NCBI GenBank assembly: GCA_002205965.3
Contig: NADL03000496.1
Coordinates: 558,001 to 622,000, forward strand
DNA length: 64,000 bases
Reading direction: 5' to 3'
DNA from: Kappaphycus alvarezii
Lineage: Eukaryota; Rhodophyta; Florideophyceae; Gigartinales; Solieriaceae
Position numbers and translations under genes: made by a program. The notes under the pieces were generated by a model. That model had not been told where the DNA came from, did no database searches, and saw only the letters and a program-made list of their open reading frames with translations. Below, piece after piece: positions 43,804-54,434 of the stretch (its first letter is position 1; the number at the start of each line of letters is the position of its first letter).

Positions 43804-44298
43804 TATGGCGTGCCAGACGGGACGAGAGTGCGAGGGAGGGTTTGCCTGAGGTGGAAACAGTTTTGGTGTTTCGTGACGTGGTCTATATGAGGAGCATAAC
43901 TTTGCAGCAGGGGAGGTAGTTTGAGTTTGAGAGTTTGATAGTCTGTTTGGAGTGGGAGGGATTACTGGGTGGAAGATGAGATGTTCAAGATAAAATGGGG
44001 TAAGAGGGGCTTGATGTAAGGACGTAGATCGTGGGCGGGAATGCCAGGCAGAAATAGGGGAAGGTGATATGGAGGCAACACGATGGGGTCGTTATGCGGC
44101 GCCGTTTGGTTGGAAAGCAAGCTGAAGCTGCGGTTGTGAAGTGGGAGAGTGTTATAGTACAGTACTGTTCAGTACCGTATGTGATGAAAAGATTTGTCAG
44201 CCAACAGTCAGTTAGAGTGATCAAGGTTACTGTAGAAACCCGGAGGTGTACTGTACTGTACGCATGTCAAAAGGAGTTTGTTCAGTATACTGTACAGT
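43804..44298. other. Upstream region of the 263-codon ORF
   Basis: No gene. GTACTGT words at 44160-44300 just before the copia insertion. Confidence 0.4.
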
Positions 44299-44935
44299 TG
44301 TTGATTAGGTCTGTAGACAATGTAATGCTGTAAGCTGATAACTGGACTTGCTGGCAGAGGGTAGAATCTCAACAAAGGTAATAGGGGTTTGTGGGCTGTG
44401 GCAAGATGAGTCGGCACAAGTCGCCGGCGTGCTGCCCCCGCTTCTCTTCCGGTCAGCCGCTATTCTATCCTTTATATAGCCTCTACAACGCTCGCTTTGC
44501 TATTGCCTTTCTCGCTCTCATCCATGCGTGCTCTTGCATTCGCTCACCTGCGGTCTGTGCCCAATGCCTGCGTGCTCGTCCTGCATTCCGTCTTGCTCGC
44601 TCATTCCAGGTCCAATTCAATGCCGTGCGCTCTTTCATTGTCCGTGTCCTTCCCGCCTAGTGTCCGCATGCATGTACCGCTTCTGCGTTGCTCTCGCCTT
44701 TGCCGCTTCCTAGTCCTTTTCCTAACTGCTGCATTCATGGTAGATCGTTGCAACGTGCAGTAGCGTCCAGTTGTCCCGCATGGGACTCTTGCATTCATGT
44801 TTTCATTCGCTTCCTGTGTTGTTACGATAGTTGTGCATACGATGCTCCGTGCCTTTTAAGAGCCACCCATTCAATATAGATCGGATCTTTGCATGATCTC
44901 GATCAACGCTGCAAGTGCAAGCCATCCAACTGACA
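44299..44935 (-). repeat. 3' LTR of the copia element (637 bp)
   Basis: Near-identical to 49652-50289, with TATATAAA at 44471-44478 on the minus strand. One C fewer in the CCCCC run near 44435. Confidence 0.93.
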
Positions 44936-44943
44936 TTCCCCCC
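44936..44943 (-). promoter_or_regulatory. Polypurine tract of the copia element
   Basis: GGGGGGAA on the minus strand, immediately upstream of the 3' LTR: the plus-strand DNA primer in LTR elements. Confidence 0.85.
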
Positions 44944-45640
44944 AGTCGTCTTGAATGCGAGAGTAGATGACTCAACCATGCTGCTTCCAATGTTCTCTGT
45001 CTGTGGACATTCAATCCTTGGCCTACCATTCGTTGGCATCCACCATGCAGCCTGATTCCCATTTGATGTCAAGAAAGCCGGAGTTGCATACTGCGTCCAA
45101 TTTTTTAAACATTTCGACATTGAACTTTGTCAGTGCGTCGGCCAAATTCATAGGTCCTGGTATCCATCAAATAATGTTTGTTTCCTCTGCTTCGAAACTG
45201 TTGCGTATTCTTTGGACCGTTTGCCTAAGCCTATATTCGTTTCCTTCATGCAAGGTTGTTACAGTGTCCCACAAACCTTTTGAGTCTATGTTAAGTTCAT
45301 ACTTAATCGGCGTTTTCGGAAATAGTGTATTGATAGCCGTTTTCATGTAAAAACCCCTGTCGTTCGCGGTGGCTGCCGCCAAGATTTTAGCTCTATAAGA
45401 AGAGTGGATCACTCTCTGTTGCTTATGCGATGTCCAATCAACGAGATGTAGGACATCATTTCCATTTCTACCATTTCGGCATAGAATCCCACTGAGTATC
45501 CCGGTTTGGCCGTAGTCCCTGTCACTAGGGTGCGAGGCGTCGGAAATGGTAAAGAAACAAACATTAGTGGGGTTGTCTATCATTCGATATACGATACTTG
45601 AGCTAAGCTCTTGATTTCCGCTAACATTGATTAGCATCAA
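44944..45640 (-). pseudogene. Copia RNase H and C-terminus
   Basis: FFTISDASHPSDRDYGQTGI (first Asp), HSSYRAKILAAATANDRGFY (the family Glu position is Lys here) and NIDSKGLWDTVTTLHEG (third Asp). After a frame change near 45170 the usual ADALTKF end follows. The Glu-to-Lys change would disable RNase H if the alignment is right. Confidence 0.75.
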
Positions 45641-45659
45641 CCAGGTGTTCCACCCTCAA

Positions 45660-46786
45660 TCAGGCTACTCGCTGCTGCATCAGTGATACGACATACGACG
45701 CTTGTGGGAGCGCACCATTACCGAGGTATAGTAGTGTACCGGCCAGTGCACGATACTGCTGTGTCTCTTGTGCATTCGCAAATAAGTTTCTTGCTTTTCG
45801 TCTCAGCCTAGACATCTCGATGTGTTTAACCTTGTTCCAGTACTCCCTCATGGAGAGCTTTATGTCCCTGTTACGCTCCACCTCGATTTCGCAACCTCCA
45901 AAGACGAATTCAGGGCCCTTGTTAATCATACTGATCTCGAAGCGCTTTCCCATCTTCTGGAAGAATTGCTCGAGCTCGTCCTTGCTGCCAGCGGCTAGGA
46001 AGTCATCGGTTAGTTTCGCAACTAAGAGAACAATGCTGCCGTTTCTACTACGCTTGACGAATAGTTGACTTATCACAAAAACTCTCGTAAGCCCTCCCTC
46101 AGTGAGCATCCAATTTTCGGACGTGATCATCCACTGTCGTCCTGCCTCAATGATTCCGTATGGGAGGTTCAGGAGTTTCCATAACATGCCCCTCCTGTAT
46201 CTGCCGGTGTGATGCCACTCCCTCGGTGGTCGTACGTAGATGTTCCTCTTTATAGGACCGCTCTGGAGGAATGCGCCCTTAATGTCCGCCGTCCATACCT
46301 GAAAATTCAGGAATGTCACCAATGAGAGCAGCAACCGGACAATACACAGTTGCGCGTTAGCTGAGTCCTTCCTCATATTATCCTTTTCGCTGTCCTCGTT
46401 GCCATGCGGGCACAGCCTCGCTTTGAGCTTCCGTGTTCCTGCTTCATCGGTCTTAACCTTATACAATACATGCGAGCGAATGACATTAGCATCTTCGGGT
46501 AGCTCCTTTTCACTTACCTCCTCAAAGGCGTCCGACCAATTGTCCTCATATCTTTCGTGAAGGCTTGTTCACTGATCCACGAAGGCGCGAATTCTATCTC
46601 TCTTTTGGTAACTTGCCGTGTTCCGATCTGGTTATATATCTCCTGAAGCACTTTTGCCCTGTCCGATTCGAGTATCTGTGGGAGCTTTGCAGGGCCAGTG
46701 ATTTGGTCTTGCTGTATGCCAACCTCTTTTAGAGTGTATTTGCTGAGCTCCTGATAACTTCTCTGTGGCCCCTTGGGTTCTTCCAT
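45660..46786 (-). pseudogene. Copia reverse transcriptase
   Basis: The 268-codon frame 46466-45660 has RKLKARLCPHGNED, FQVWTADIKGAFLQSGPI, IYVRPPREWH, LWKLLNLPYGIIEAGRQW and AKLTDDFLAAG at the catalytic box, where copia elements usually have YVDD; LTDD may be this family's form or a change. It ends with the AGTLLYLGNGALPQASY block. 46786-46514 is the preceding linker, with an EIEFAPSWISEQAF-type segment in another frame. Confidence 0.85.
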
Positions 46787-46835
46787 GCCAATATCTAGGC
46801 TATTTGGCCTAGATGTGCTGGTGTTCGCATCGTCA

Positions 46836-48414
46836 TCAAAGCGTTAACATTCGGTGGACACTCACTGCTTCCTGCCCCGGTTTCCCCCCTGTCCACTGAA
46901 TTATCCAGTGCGCTTTCCAATGAACATGCCATGGTTCACGCGTCAGATCGGACTTAGGTGCTAAACGTACATCGTCATACGCATGTTTCATTGTATTGCC
47001 TTTCACCGGTTGCCCATCCTTAAGCCTTCTCACTTCCATGTAGTGCTCATGTAGGTTGACAACTAGAGCTCTCACCCATTCATCCCTTTCGTTCCCTTTC
47101 GAGGATGAATACCAAACCCAGACCATATCGCCAGCCTTGTACGCGTTCGATCGTGTCTGAGGACTACATTTGTTCTTCAGCGCTCGTTGCAAGGCCCTCG
47201 TAGCCGCTTGCTCTACATGCGCATCCAGTAGAACCTGGGGAACTTTCGTGGCTGGTATCCAAGAAGCGATGTTGTTAGCCTCTCACCAGCTGAAAAGAGC
47301 TGAGTGAACGAGAACCAGAGAATACATTAGAAAGAAATACTGACCTGGCGACGATGTGTTCAGCACTGCAACTCGATATCTCTTTGTCGAACTTCCGAAT
47401 GATAGCTTTGACAGTTTGTACCTTTCTTTCGATTATGCCTGTCTTATTGTGGCGTCGTGTAGGCCGCGGCTTGAAGGTGACATTGTTTGCTTCAAGGAAT
47501 GTACGCATACGTCCTCGATTATATTCTTCGTTTGCCGAGAGTGCCATGGGAGCCCCATGTCTAAAAATCCACATATGCTCCAAGAGCTTACACATGCTGT
47601 CCACTTTTTTGGAGACCGTTATGAGTCCCTCGGAGAATCCTGTGCCCGTGTCCGTTATCAGAAATATCGTGTGCCTCTGTCCTCTGATAAACTCAAAACA
47701 GAGGTCGACCTGCACTTCTACATTGAAGGCTTCGTTCACGTGAGTCAGGGATATCTTGTTGCTAGGGCTAGGTCTCCCAGAACCAGCACAAATATCGCAG
47801 GCGGAATCGACTTCATCGATGGCTCGCTTCAATGCTGGGTTCATTATTACTGCTTGGGAACATATAATTGCAACTTGCTCTGCCGGCGCGTGTGTGGCAC
47901 GAAGATTCCTCTTCGCAAACAGTCTTGGTTCTCTGCGTGCTTGACCGTCCAACATTGCCGACATAAGATTCTTGATGCAAGTTGCGGGTCTGGGTTTGAG
48001 CTCGACCCTTATCCGCTCCACCATCTTGTTACCGTCCTCAATCGACACATATGTCGCAAACACACGCTCGGATTTATCGCCCGGCCTCTTGATACGCAGT
48101 GTTGTGACTTCTGATATGTTATCTTGGACTGCAAACTTACCTACATCAAGACCTATAACTAGGATAGAGTCTCCATCAACAAGGTCAAAGCAAAGTGTGC
48201 ACGGGTTTCCGTTTACATCTAACAACGTAATCTCCCATACCCCAACAACTGGCCTGGGGTCGAGGCAGTCATTACCCCATCCGTGAAGATAGAATGTCTG
48301 TGGTGGCCGTATGTTAAGGTCTATCTCGAGAATGTCACAGAGTTTCACTGCATCGTTGATTCCTCCTATCGAACGAGAGGCACCCGGATCATAGATCGGG
48401 TTTGGGTCTCTCAT
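46836..48414 (-). pseudogene. Copia protease and integrase
   Basis: The 379-codon frame 48414-47275 begins with the protease: IYDPGASRSIGG, where the usual D-S/T-G-A is D-P-G-A. The integrase follows: a degenerate zinc region (DSACDICAGSGR), VEVQVDLCFEF with the first Asp, FLITDTGTGFSEG, LSANEEYNRGRMRTFLEANN where the second catalytic Asp appears to be Asn, and RRHNKTGIIERKVQTVK with the Glu. The frame 47192-46836 is the C-terminal part (YKAGDMVWVWYSSSKG). The altered second Asp suggests an inactive integrase. Confidence 0.8.
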
Positions 48415-49648
48415 TAGTTCGCAAAGTAGTGTGTTGACTGGTTCTTCTCGTTGGGGAGTTGGTCTTGCTTCCTCGGGGATGGGGGTGGCTCGGAAAAGCG
48501 TACGCTGCGTTCCTGTGGTATTTCGTAGCTGCTGCGCATGCCATTGATCTTGTTGCGTAGGTCACTTGCACTGTCGGGTTTACAAATTCTGCTTTCTCTG
48601 CGACTTTCCCATACATGGGACACTGAGGGTCTCCCGCCCAATGATTAGTCCCGTTACAAGCATAACAACGGGTATTGTATTTCGCGCCCGTTCTAGGGCG
48701 GATGTAGCCGGAATTGTGCATGGCGTCAGATTGTTGTGCACTGCCGATCATTGATCCCACACTTGGGGGTTCTTTCACCATGCTCGCGTACCCCCCTTCC
48801 TATTCTCATCAGAGACTCTGATGGTCTTTAACGCTGCAATCGCATATTCTAGCCCAAACGTGAGCGCAATCCCATCGTCAGCCATGCGCTTGTTGATGCG
48901 GCTCTCTGATTTAATCATGATTCTGCGGGACTTCAGCTTGTTGTCTCTAGCATCCTCTAAGGTGTCTGATCCCAAGCTCTGTATTGCGTTATTGATATTA
49001 AGCTTGAGTTCGTCGAATTGCTCTGGTTCCATGATGTGGTTTCTCTTACGCGTACGCTGTACTGGATCCTCTTGCTTAGACACGAGCAAACTTAGCAGAT
49101 TATTATAAACTGAATCAGGGAGCTGTGCATTCTCTAACATTATCAAAGCTGTTTGCTGTTTCTCCTGTTCGGTGGGGACATGACGAAAACAGTTCAGATG
49201 GGCCTGTGCAACACCACGGAACCTTTCGGATGTAATCTTTGTTCCGAAACCGACGGCAATTGAACACCCTTCTCCCTAATGTAATCATTAGTTTCGCTGC
49301 ATCCGTTGGGGAGTTCTTAGCTACCATCATGAGTATTTGTTCAACTACGCCTTTCTGTTGTGAAAATGTCATTTTTTCCTCGTCATCATCTGGATCAAGC
49401 TTAAGTTTCCCATCCTATATATCCGAATCTAACACACGGCGGTAGCAGAGATCCATTGCTGAATAAAGTGCATGTCTCAATCCGTTAGCCACTCCTTTGG
49501 CCTTCGTATCGCCGCCATTAGCAAAAACCTTAACGTTTTCCATCCACATCCTAACATCGCTTCTATAGTAGAATTTATCCTTGCTTGGGGTTAGACGGGG
49601 AGCATGAAGCATTCTACTATCCGGAGATTCATTTCCCTCTGGGCCCAT
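48389..49648 (-). pseudogene. Copia gag with CCHC-like knuckle
   Basis: Begins MGPEGNESPDSRML at ATG 49648, inside the primer site. The first frame stops at 49415 (TAG) but continues in the same frame (KLKLDPDDDEEKMTFSQQKG) to about 49250. A shift then leads to ERFRGVAQAHLNCFRH and the frame 49146-48775, and another shift to 48781-48389. The last piece has CYACNGTNHWAGDPQC, a knuckle with two extra residues between His and last Cys. Structural and RNA-packaging role by family. At least one stop and two frameshifts. Confidence 0.75.
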
Positions 49649-49651
49649 AAC
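49639..49651 (-). promoter_or_regulatory. Primer binding site, half-tRNA type (initiator Met)
   Basis: Directly next to the 5' LTR, the minus strand reads GTTATGGGCCCAG. This is complementary to CTGGGCCCATAAC, the anticodon stem-loop of eukaryotic initiator tRNA-Met. Elements such as Drosophila copia and yeast Ty5 are known to prime from that internal site using a half-tRNA. The gag ATG (49646-49648) lies within it. Confidence 0.85.
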
Positions 49652-50289
49652 TGTTGATTAGGTCTGTAGACAATGTAATGCTGTAAGCTGATAACTGGAC
49701 TTGCTGGCAGAGGGTAGAATCTCAACAGAGGTAATAGGGGTTTGTGGGCTGTGGCAAGATGAGTCGGCACAAGTCGCCGGCGTGCTGCCCCCCGCTTCTC
49801 TTCCGGTCAGCCGCTATTCTATCCTTTATATAGCCTCTACAACGCTCGCTTTGCTATTGCCTTTCTCGCTCTCATCCATGCGTGCTCTTGCATTCGCTCA
49901 CCTGCGGTCTGTGCCCAATGCCTGCGTGCTCGTCCTGCATTCCGTCTTGCTCGCTCATTCCAGGTCCAATTCAATGCCGTGCGCTCTTTCATTGTCCGTG
50001 TCCTTCCCGCCTAGTGTCCGCATGCATGTACCGCTTCTGCGTTGCTCTCGCCTTTGCCGCTTCCTAGTCCTTTTCCTAACTGCTGCATTCATGGTAGATC
50101 GTTGCAACGTGCAGTAGCGTCCGGTTGTCCCGCATGGGACTCTTGCATTCATGTTTTCATTCGCTTCCTGTGTTGTTACGATAGTTGTGCATACGATGCT
50201 CCGTGCCTTTTAAGAGCCACCCTTTCAATATGGATCGGATCTTTGCATGATCTCGATCAACGCTGCAAGTGCAAGCCATCCAACTGACA
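49652..50289 (-). repeat. 5' LTR of the copia element (638 bp)
   Basis: Reads TGTCAGTTGG ... AATCAACA on the minus strand. A TATATAAA box lies at 49825-49832 on that strand. Confidence 0.93.
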
Positions 50290-50372
50290 AAAGTACTGTT
50301 CTCCAGTACAGTATACTGTACTGTGTGTAGCTGGCCAACAGTACAGTACAGTCTGCGACATCACTGTAAGGC

Positions 50373-50536
50373 ACCCCAGTATTTGGCACTAAACTGCACA
50401 TATTTTTAAAAACTCTTATTTTTACACAAAAATAGGCGCAAATTCTTGTTTTCAATAAATCAAGGCGTAGAATTGATGCTTTGAACAAGAAATAAAGGCT
50501 GGAAACTTAGCATAGTACGACTGACTTGGGGGGTGA
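50373..50536 (+). repeat. Left inverted repeat of the Harbinger-like element
   Basis: Shares with the complement of the right copy: ACCCCAGTATTTG, TAAACTGC, TTTTTACACAAAAAT, and AAAG..TAGCA blocks, with about 70 percent identity by eye over 160 bp. Confidence 0.75.
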
Positions 50537-50582
50537 CATGGCTTCGTAAGGTACTTTGTCAGGAACGTGGCCTTTAGGGCAC

Positions 50583-50645
50583 GCTGCTGCGGCCGTCATG
50601 TCCAACGCAGCATGCCTGCTCGCCGGCATTGAGCCGGCTCTGTAA
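50583..50645 (+). pseudogene. LINE family-2 last codons (nested copy)
   Basis: AAAAVMSNAACLLAGIEPAL then TAA, the same end as the 19.0 kb and 14.7 kb copies. A tail with TATACTGTACTGTAG follows. Confidence 0.55.
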
Positions 50646-50780
50646 GGAAGGTCATGTATACTGTACTGTAGTCGTACCCATCAGCGACGACTTATCCCAC
50701 ATAACGCATTAGCCGCGTGGATATAACCGACCACATCTTCCATGCATTAAAATAACCCAAAAATTCCCCCCGTTAGGGCG

Positions 50781-50985
50781 ATGGAGGCATTTGGTAAGGT
50801 CCGTGCGGTACTTACTCAGAGGCACGCTGCCGCGGCCGTAAAATCCAACGCAACCTATCTTCTGGGGGGCGTTGAGCCAGCTTTTTAGGGTAGTTTAAGA
50901 GGTATTACTCAGCACCCTGTAAGATATTCCGGGCCACAACCGACCATATCTTTCAAATATTAAGTCACCCTACATTTACCTTTGT
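50781..50985 (+). pseudogene. LINE family-2 last codons plus 3' tail (nested copy)
   Basis: MEAFGKVRAVLTQRHAAAAV, KSNATYLLGGVEPAF and TAG (50781-50888), then a tail (50889-50985) matching the complement of 18930-19011 closely: ATATTCCGGGCCACAA, CGACCATATCTTTCAAA. The best preserved of the short copies. Confidence 0.65.
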
Positions 50986-52640
50986 GATGAGGCTGCCCCA
51001 TTTTCCAATTATTTGGACACCCCAATTTCCGCCCTCTGTAATAAAAGCCGCACGCGACTTCATTGTGTACTCAAAGTGCACCAACTTTAAAGGCAGGCTA
51101 CGAGGTTTATAACAAGGATCAGCAATGCCACATGGGAAGAAATCACGAGCCCACGAACACGGCCAAATCTTGGCCTCTCATGATGCTAATAGATCCCAAG
51201 TTTTCATCTCCGAAAAGCTCGAACAAAGTCTATGCGTGGTTCAGAACTTCCTAAAGGACACTAAGGGTAAAAACAAGCAATAAGCCCCAAACCAAAACTG
51301 AGCCCAAGAGAACGACAAGGAATCGTCTCTACCGTGAAGGTCCATGATCCTTCAACATCCTCAATAAGGTCACATATTCACTTAGACATACCCACCCTTC
51401 AATTTCAGAGCTTGCTAAGTTCAGAACCTACTATTTTATGGCGGAAATTAAAAAAAATTTTCACATAAATACAAATTCATATGAATCACGGTCAAGAATT
51501 TGCCCGTTCATATATCGTTTGGCCCTTGTCCAAGTCGGGGAGTTTAAAGTTTTCAGATGAGAAATAATTTTGCCTGGAAAGCCTTGATGGGTTCAACTGC
51601 TGTACATACGATATTGCGCAGAAAAGGAATATTTAAGGTTATAAAGGTGTTGTAAGGTGGAAGGTGGGGTGTTGGTTTGTAGCGGAATTTCAGTTCATTG
51701 CCGGACTCATTTGTTAGTCATGGTGGAATGATAAGCAAATTCTGCCAACATAAAGATCATGGAGGATGTACTAATTCCATTTAGACAGTGGGAGAATTCG
51801 AAAATGTACAAATTGCATATATACGTCACGCAAAAACGGAAATGTGACGCGCATTTAATTGTCATGACACATTTAAAAACGCAGTAGACCTCTCTGCGTA
51901 ATTAAATGTGTCAAGACACAAATACACATTTATCTTCAAGTAACATTAAATGTTTACCTCCAGGCTTCCCGTTCAGCGCCATCCTGTTGAAGCTGTAGCA
52001 CTGGTTGCCTTTAGTCGTGTTCCCTTTGATTATGGCCTACTTCGACGTCTTCCAGACTACCAGTTACCGTGTTTTCACATCGTGTCTACTCTGCCAAGTC
52101 AAGACTTCACCTGGACACCAGCAGCCCTGTTCACCGTTCGCAATGCTTCCTTAACCCCATATCCGTTCCATCGACAGCTTTTTCTCTGGTAAGGTACGGC
52201 TTCAATCAGACGCCCCCTCCAAATTTAAGGTTCCTTGTTTAGACTCATTTGTGTCTTTCCAGGTTTTGGCTCTCCATTACAGTCACAGACATGGGAGAAA
52301 AGTTTGTTCCGATCCCTGAGACAGAGTTGGAAGAGGGCACAGATACCATATTGAATGGTCCTTTCGCACGACACAACTTGCAGCCGCATTGAGTTGACGG
52401 CGGTGGTATGGAAACAGGAGAAAATGAATTGAATCGATCCAGAAATCTAAGTTCTGATGAGGGCGTCCTTGAGACTTATGGATACGGAACAAGGTGAAAC
52501 TTAGAACCGGATAACAACTTTCGCCAAAAAAATTATTCATCGTCTTCTTGGGCCAGGTTTCTTGCAATACATCCTTCTTTTCTAACACTACTCTAAGGTT
52601 GACTACTTGAACAAAACTCCGATTTTGAAAGAACAACAAC
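50986..52640. other. Spacer inside the Harbinger-like element
   Basis: AT-rich; short frames at 51063-51254 and 51950-52192 show no domain. Possibly the subterminal part of the element with nested insertions. Confidence 0.35.
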
Positions 52641-52667
52641 AATGGTTTAATCGAACTTGACTTCTCT

Positions 52668-53821
52668 TTGAAGCCGCGAGGCATTCAAAGGACCCAGAGC
52701 TCCAACTCTGGGCGTGGACCCGGAAGATCCGGGTCAACCTTGACTATCCCATCCCGCACTGACACCAGGGACATTGCGGCACCTTCTCAGCCCGACGAGA
52801 CTGCTGCTGAAGTTGCGCGAGATTGTAGGCGCATTATTGTTTCCAGGCCATCGCCTGTCAGTCCTTCATCTGATCGAAGACCCCCGCCATCACAGATGGG
52901 AGGCAACGTCATGAACGGGGAGGGCGATTACCAAGTTTCCAAAAACGCCGCCTCGGGACTGCAAGTAACAATAATTGTAACAAGAAGAGACAGACCCGAT
53001 CAGACTCGGAGACCGCGGCAAAAAACTCTGCAGGAAAAGGGATTGTATTCTCTAAACAAGAAGTGGAGTCTTTGCTGGAAACGATAAAGAGGCTTAAGCC
53101 GCTTTGCGCGGATGAGTGGGCGGTTGTTGCTCGAGTATATGAATCCCGATATACAGAATGGGAACGCACTCCAGAATCCATCAGCCGCAAGTTTGCTGCG
53201 CTTTACAGGAAGAAGACTCCTACAGGAGATCCTTTCATCCCACCCGAGGTGGAATAGGCGAAGAGTCTTCGTGGGCAAATGACGCAAAGGGCGTACATGG
53301 GTCCAGCGCTTGGCAGTAACGATGAGCTGGATAAAAACGATGGCGAAAGTGGTGAGGATGGAAATGAAGAAGAAGATGATGCCGTTGACGCTCCTCATCT
53401 AAGCGATGTGGACGATGCGGAAGTTGAAAGCGGTGCTCCAACACCTCAGTCGGGGAGTAGCGTCCAAAATGTCTCTAGCATGCGCCAAAAAGATACAGGA
53501 GAGCCCCTACAAGGACTTGCTGCTCGACCTCTTGTTCGCAAAAGGTGAGTCAAGTCTAAAGGGTTTGGGGAAAGTAAGAACAGCGATTTGTTTGAGATTT
53601 TTAAACCCTCGCTTATTCAGGACCGTGAGCTCAGGGAGGAGAAGCGACAGAAACGCGTGGAAGAGCGCAGGGAAGAGAAGGCACGTAGAGAGGAGTAATT
53701 TCAGAGGTTTGAGGTTTAAATACTGGAGGAGTGCAGGCAAAGGGAAGAGGATCGCAAGGAAAACAGGGAGTTTGTGAAGAAGATGATGATGATCTTGGCT
53801 GGAAAAGACAAGGAGACTTGA
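52668..53821 (+). pseudogene. Myb/SANT-like accessory protein of the Harbinger-like element
   Basis: Read in several frames. N-terminus Ser/Pro-rich, likely disordered. The domain core at 53040-53260: VFSKQEVESLLETIKRLKPL, DEWAVVARVYESRY, ERTPESISRKFAALY, KKTPTGDPFIPPEV, with Trp and the RKF..L...KKPTGDP end typical of SANT/Myb-like (DUF6818-type) proteins found with Harbinger transposases, where the partner binds DNA and brings the transposase to the ends. Then an acidic linker (DGESGEDGNEEEDD) and a charged coiled coil ending FVKKMMMILAGK near 53770-53810. In-frame stops at 53255-53257, near 53697 and 53718, plus a shift near 52950, break it. Confidence 0.6.
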
Positions 53822-54434
53822 TTGTAGCTACCTTTAATACTTGCTTGATAAACCAAGTTCTGCCTTGTATTGAAGGTATCTGTACACTCAAGATGCATTG
53901 GCTTATTCTTCATATCTCAGCTTGCATTGTTTATGGGAATTTTGCGATAGCACCCACAACGTTCGCTCTGCACTTACTGAAAGGCACTTCGTAACCAGCC
54001 GCAGGACCGAGAACCGCACCTGATGTGAACCTACCCCACAATTTGAGCCTCTTGTCTAGCGACCCAGGTGACACCATCCACCCAACTGCACCAAGCGCCA
54101 CCGATTGCACAGTATTTACACAAGCAAAACTCCTAGGAGACCTGAGTATCTTACGTATATCATGGGTTTCGCGTCATCTGCTTTGTCTAGCCCCTGCTTC
54201 CCCCGCCTCCAGTTTTGGAGCAATGCAGGTCTTCTTCCAGCTAGGTGTCTACGAAGCCGGCGAGAACGGGACAACGGGTGACACGGAAACGCATGATTTT
54301 CCTCTGCTCAAAGTCAGCTAATATCTACTACCCAACTAAAGGATGTACGTACGTACATGAGATAGACACTTTCCATTGCTCATATGCTACATCGTATGTA
54401 TCAAAAGGTGGCATCGAACTCAGATATGCTAACT

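Larger units (their letters stand above)
44299..50289 (-). mobile_element. Complete Ty1/copia LTR retrotransposon
   Basis: Two LTRs with TG...CA ends, primer site, purine tract, and the order gag, protease, integrase, reverse transcriptase, RNase H, which defines Ty1/copia (integrase before RT). The flanking 5-mers are ACAGT (44294-44298) and AAAGT (50290-50294), an imperfect target duplication. The LTRs differ at about four bases and one indel by eye, so the insertion looks recent, yet its ORFs carry many stops and frameshifts. Confidence 0.93.

Noticed and set aside
44391-44879. Open frames repeated at 49.7-50.3 kb.
   Set aside because: They are inside the copia LTRs, which explains their duplication. 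LTRs of this family do not encode proteins.
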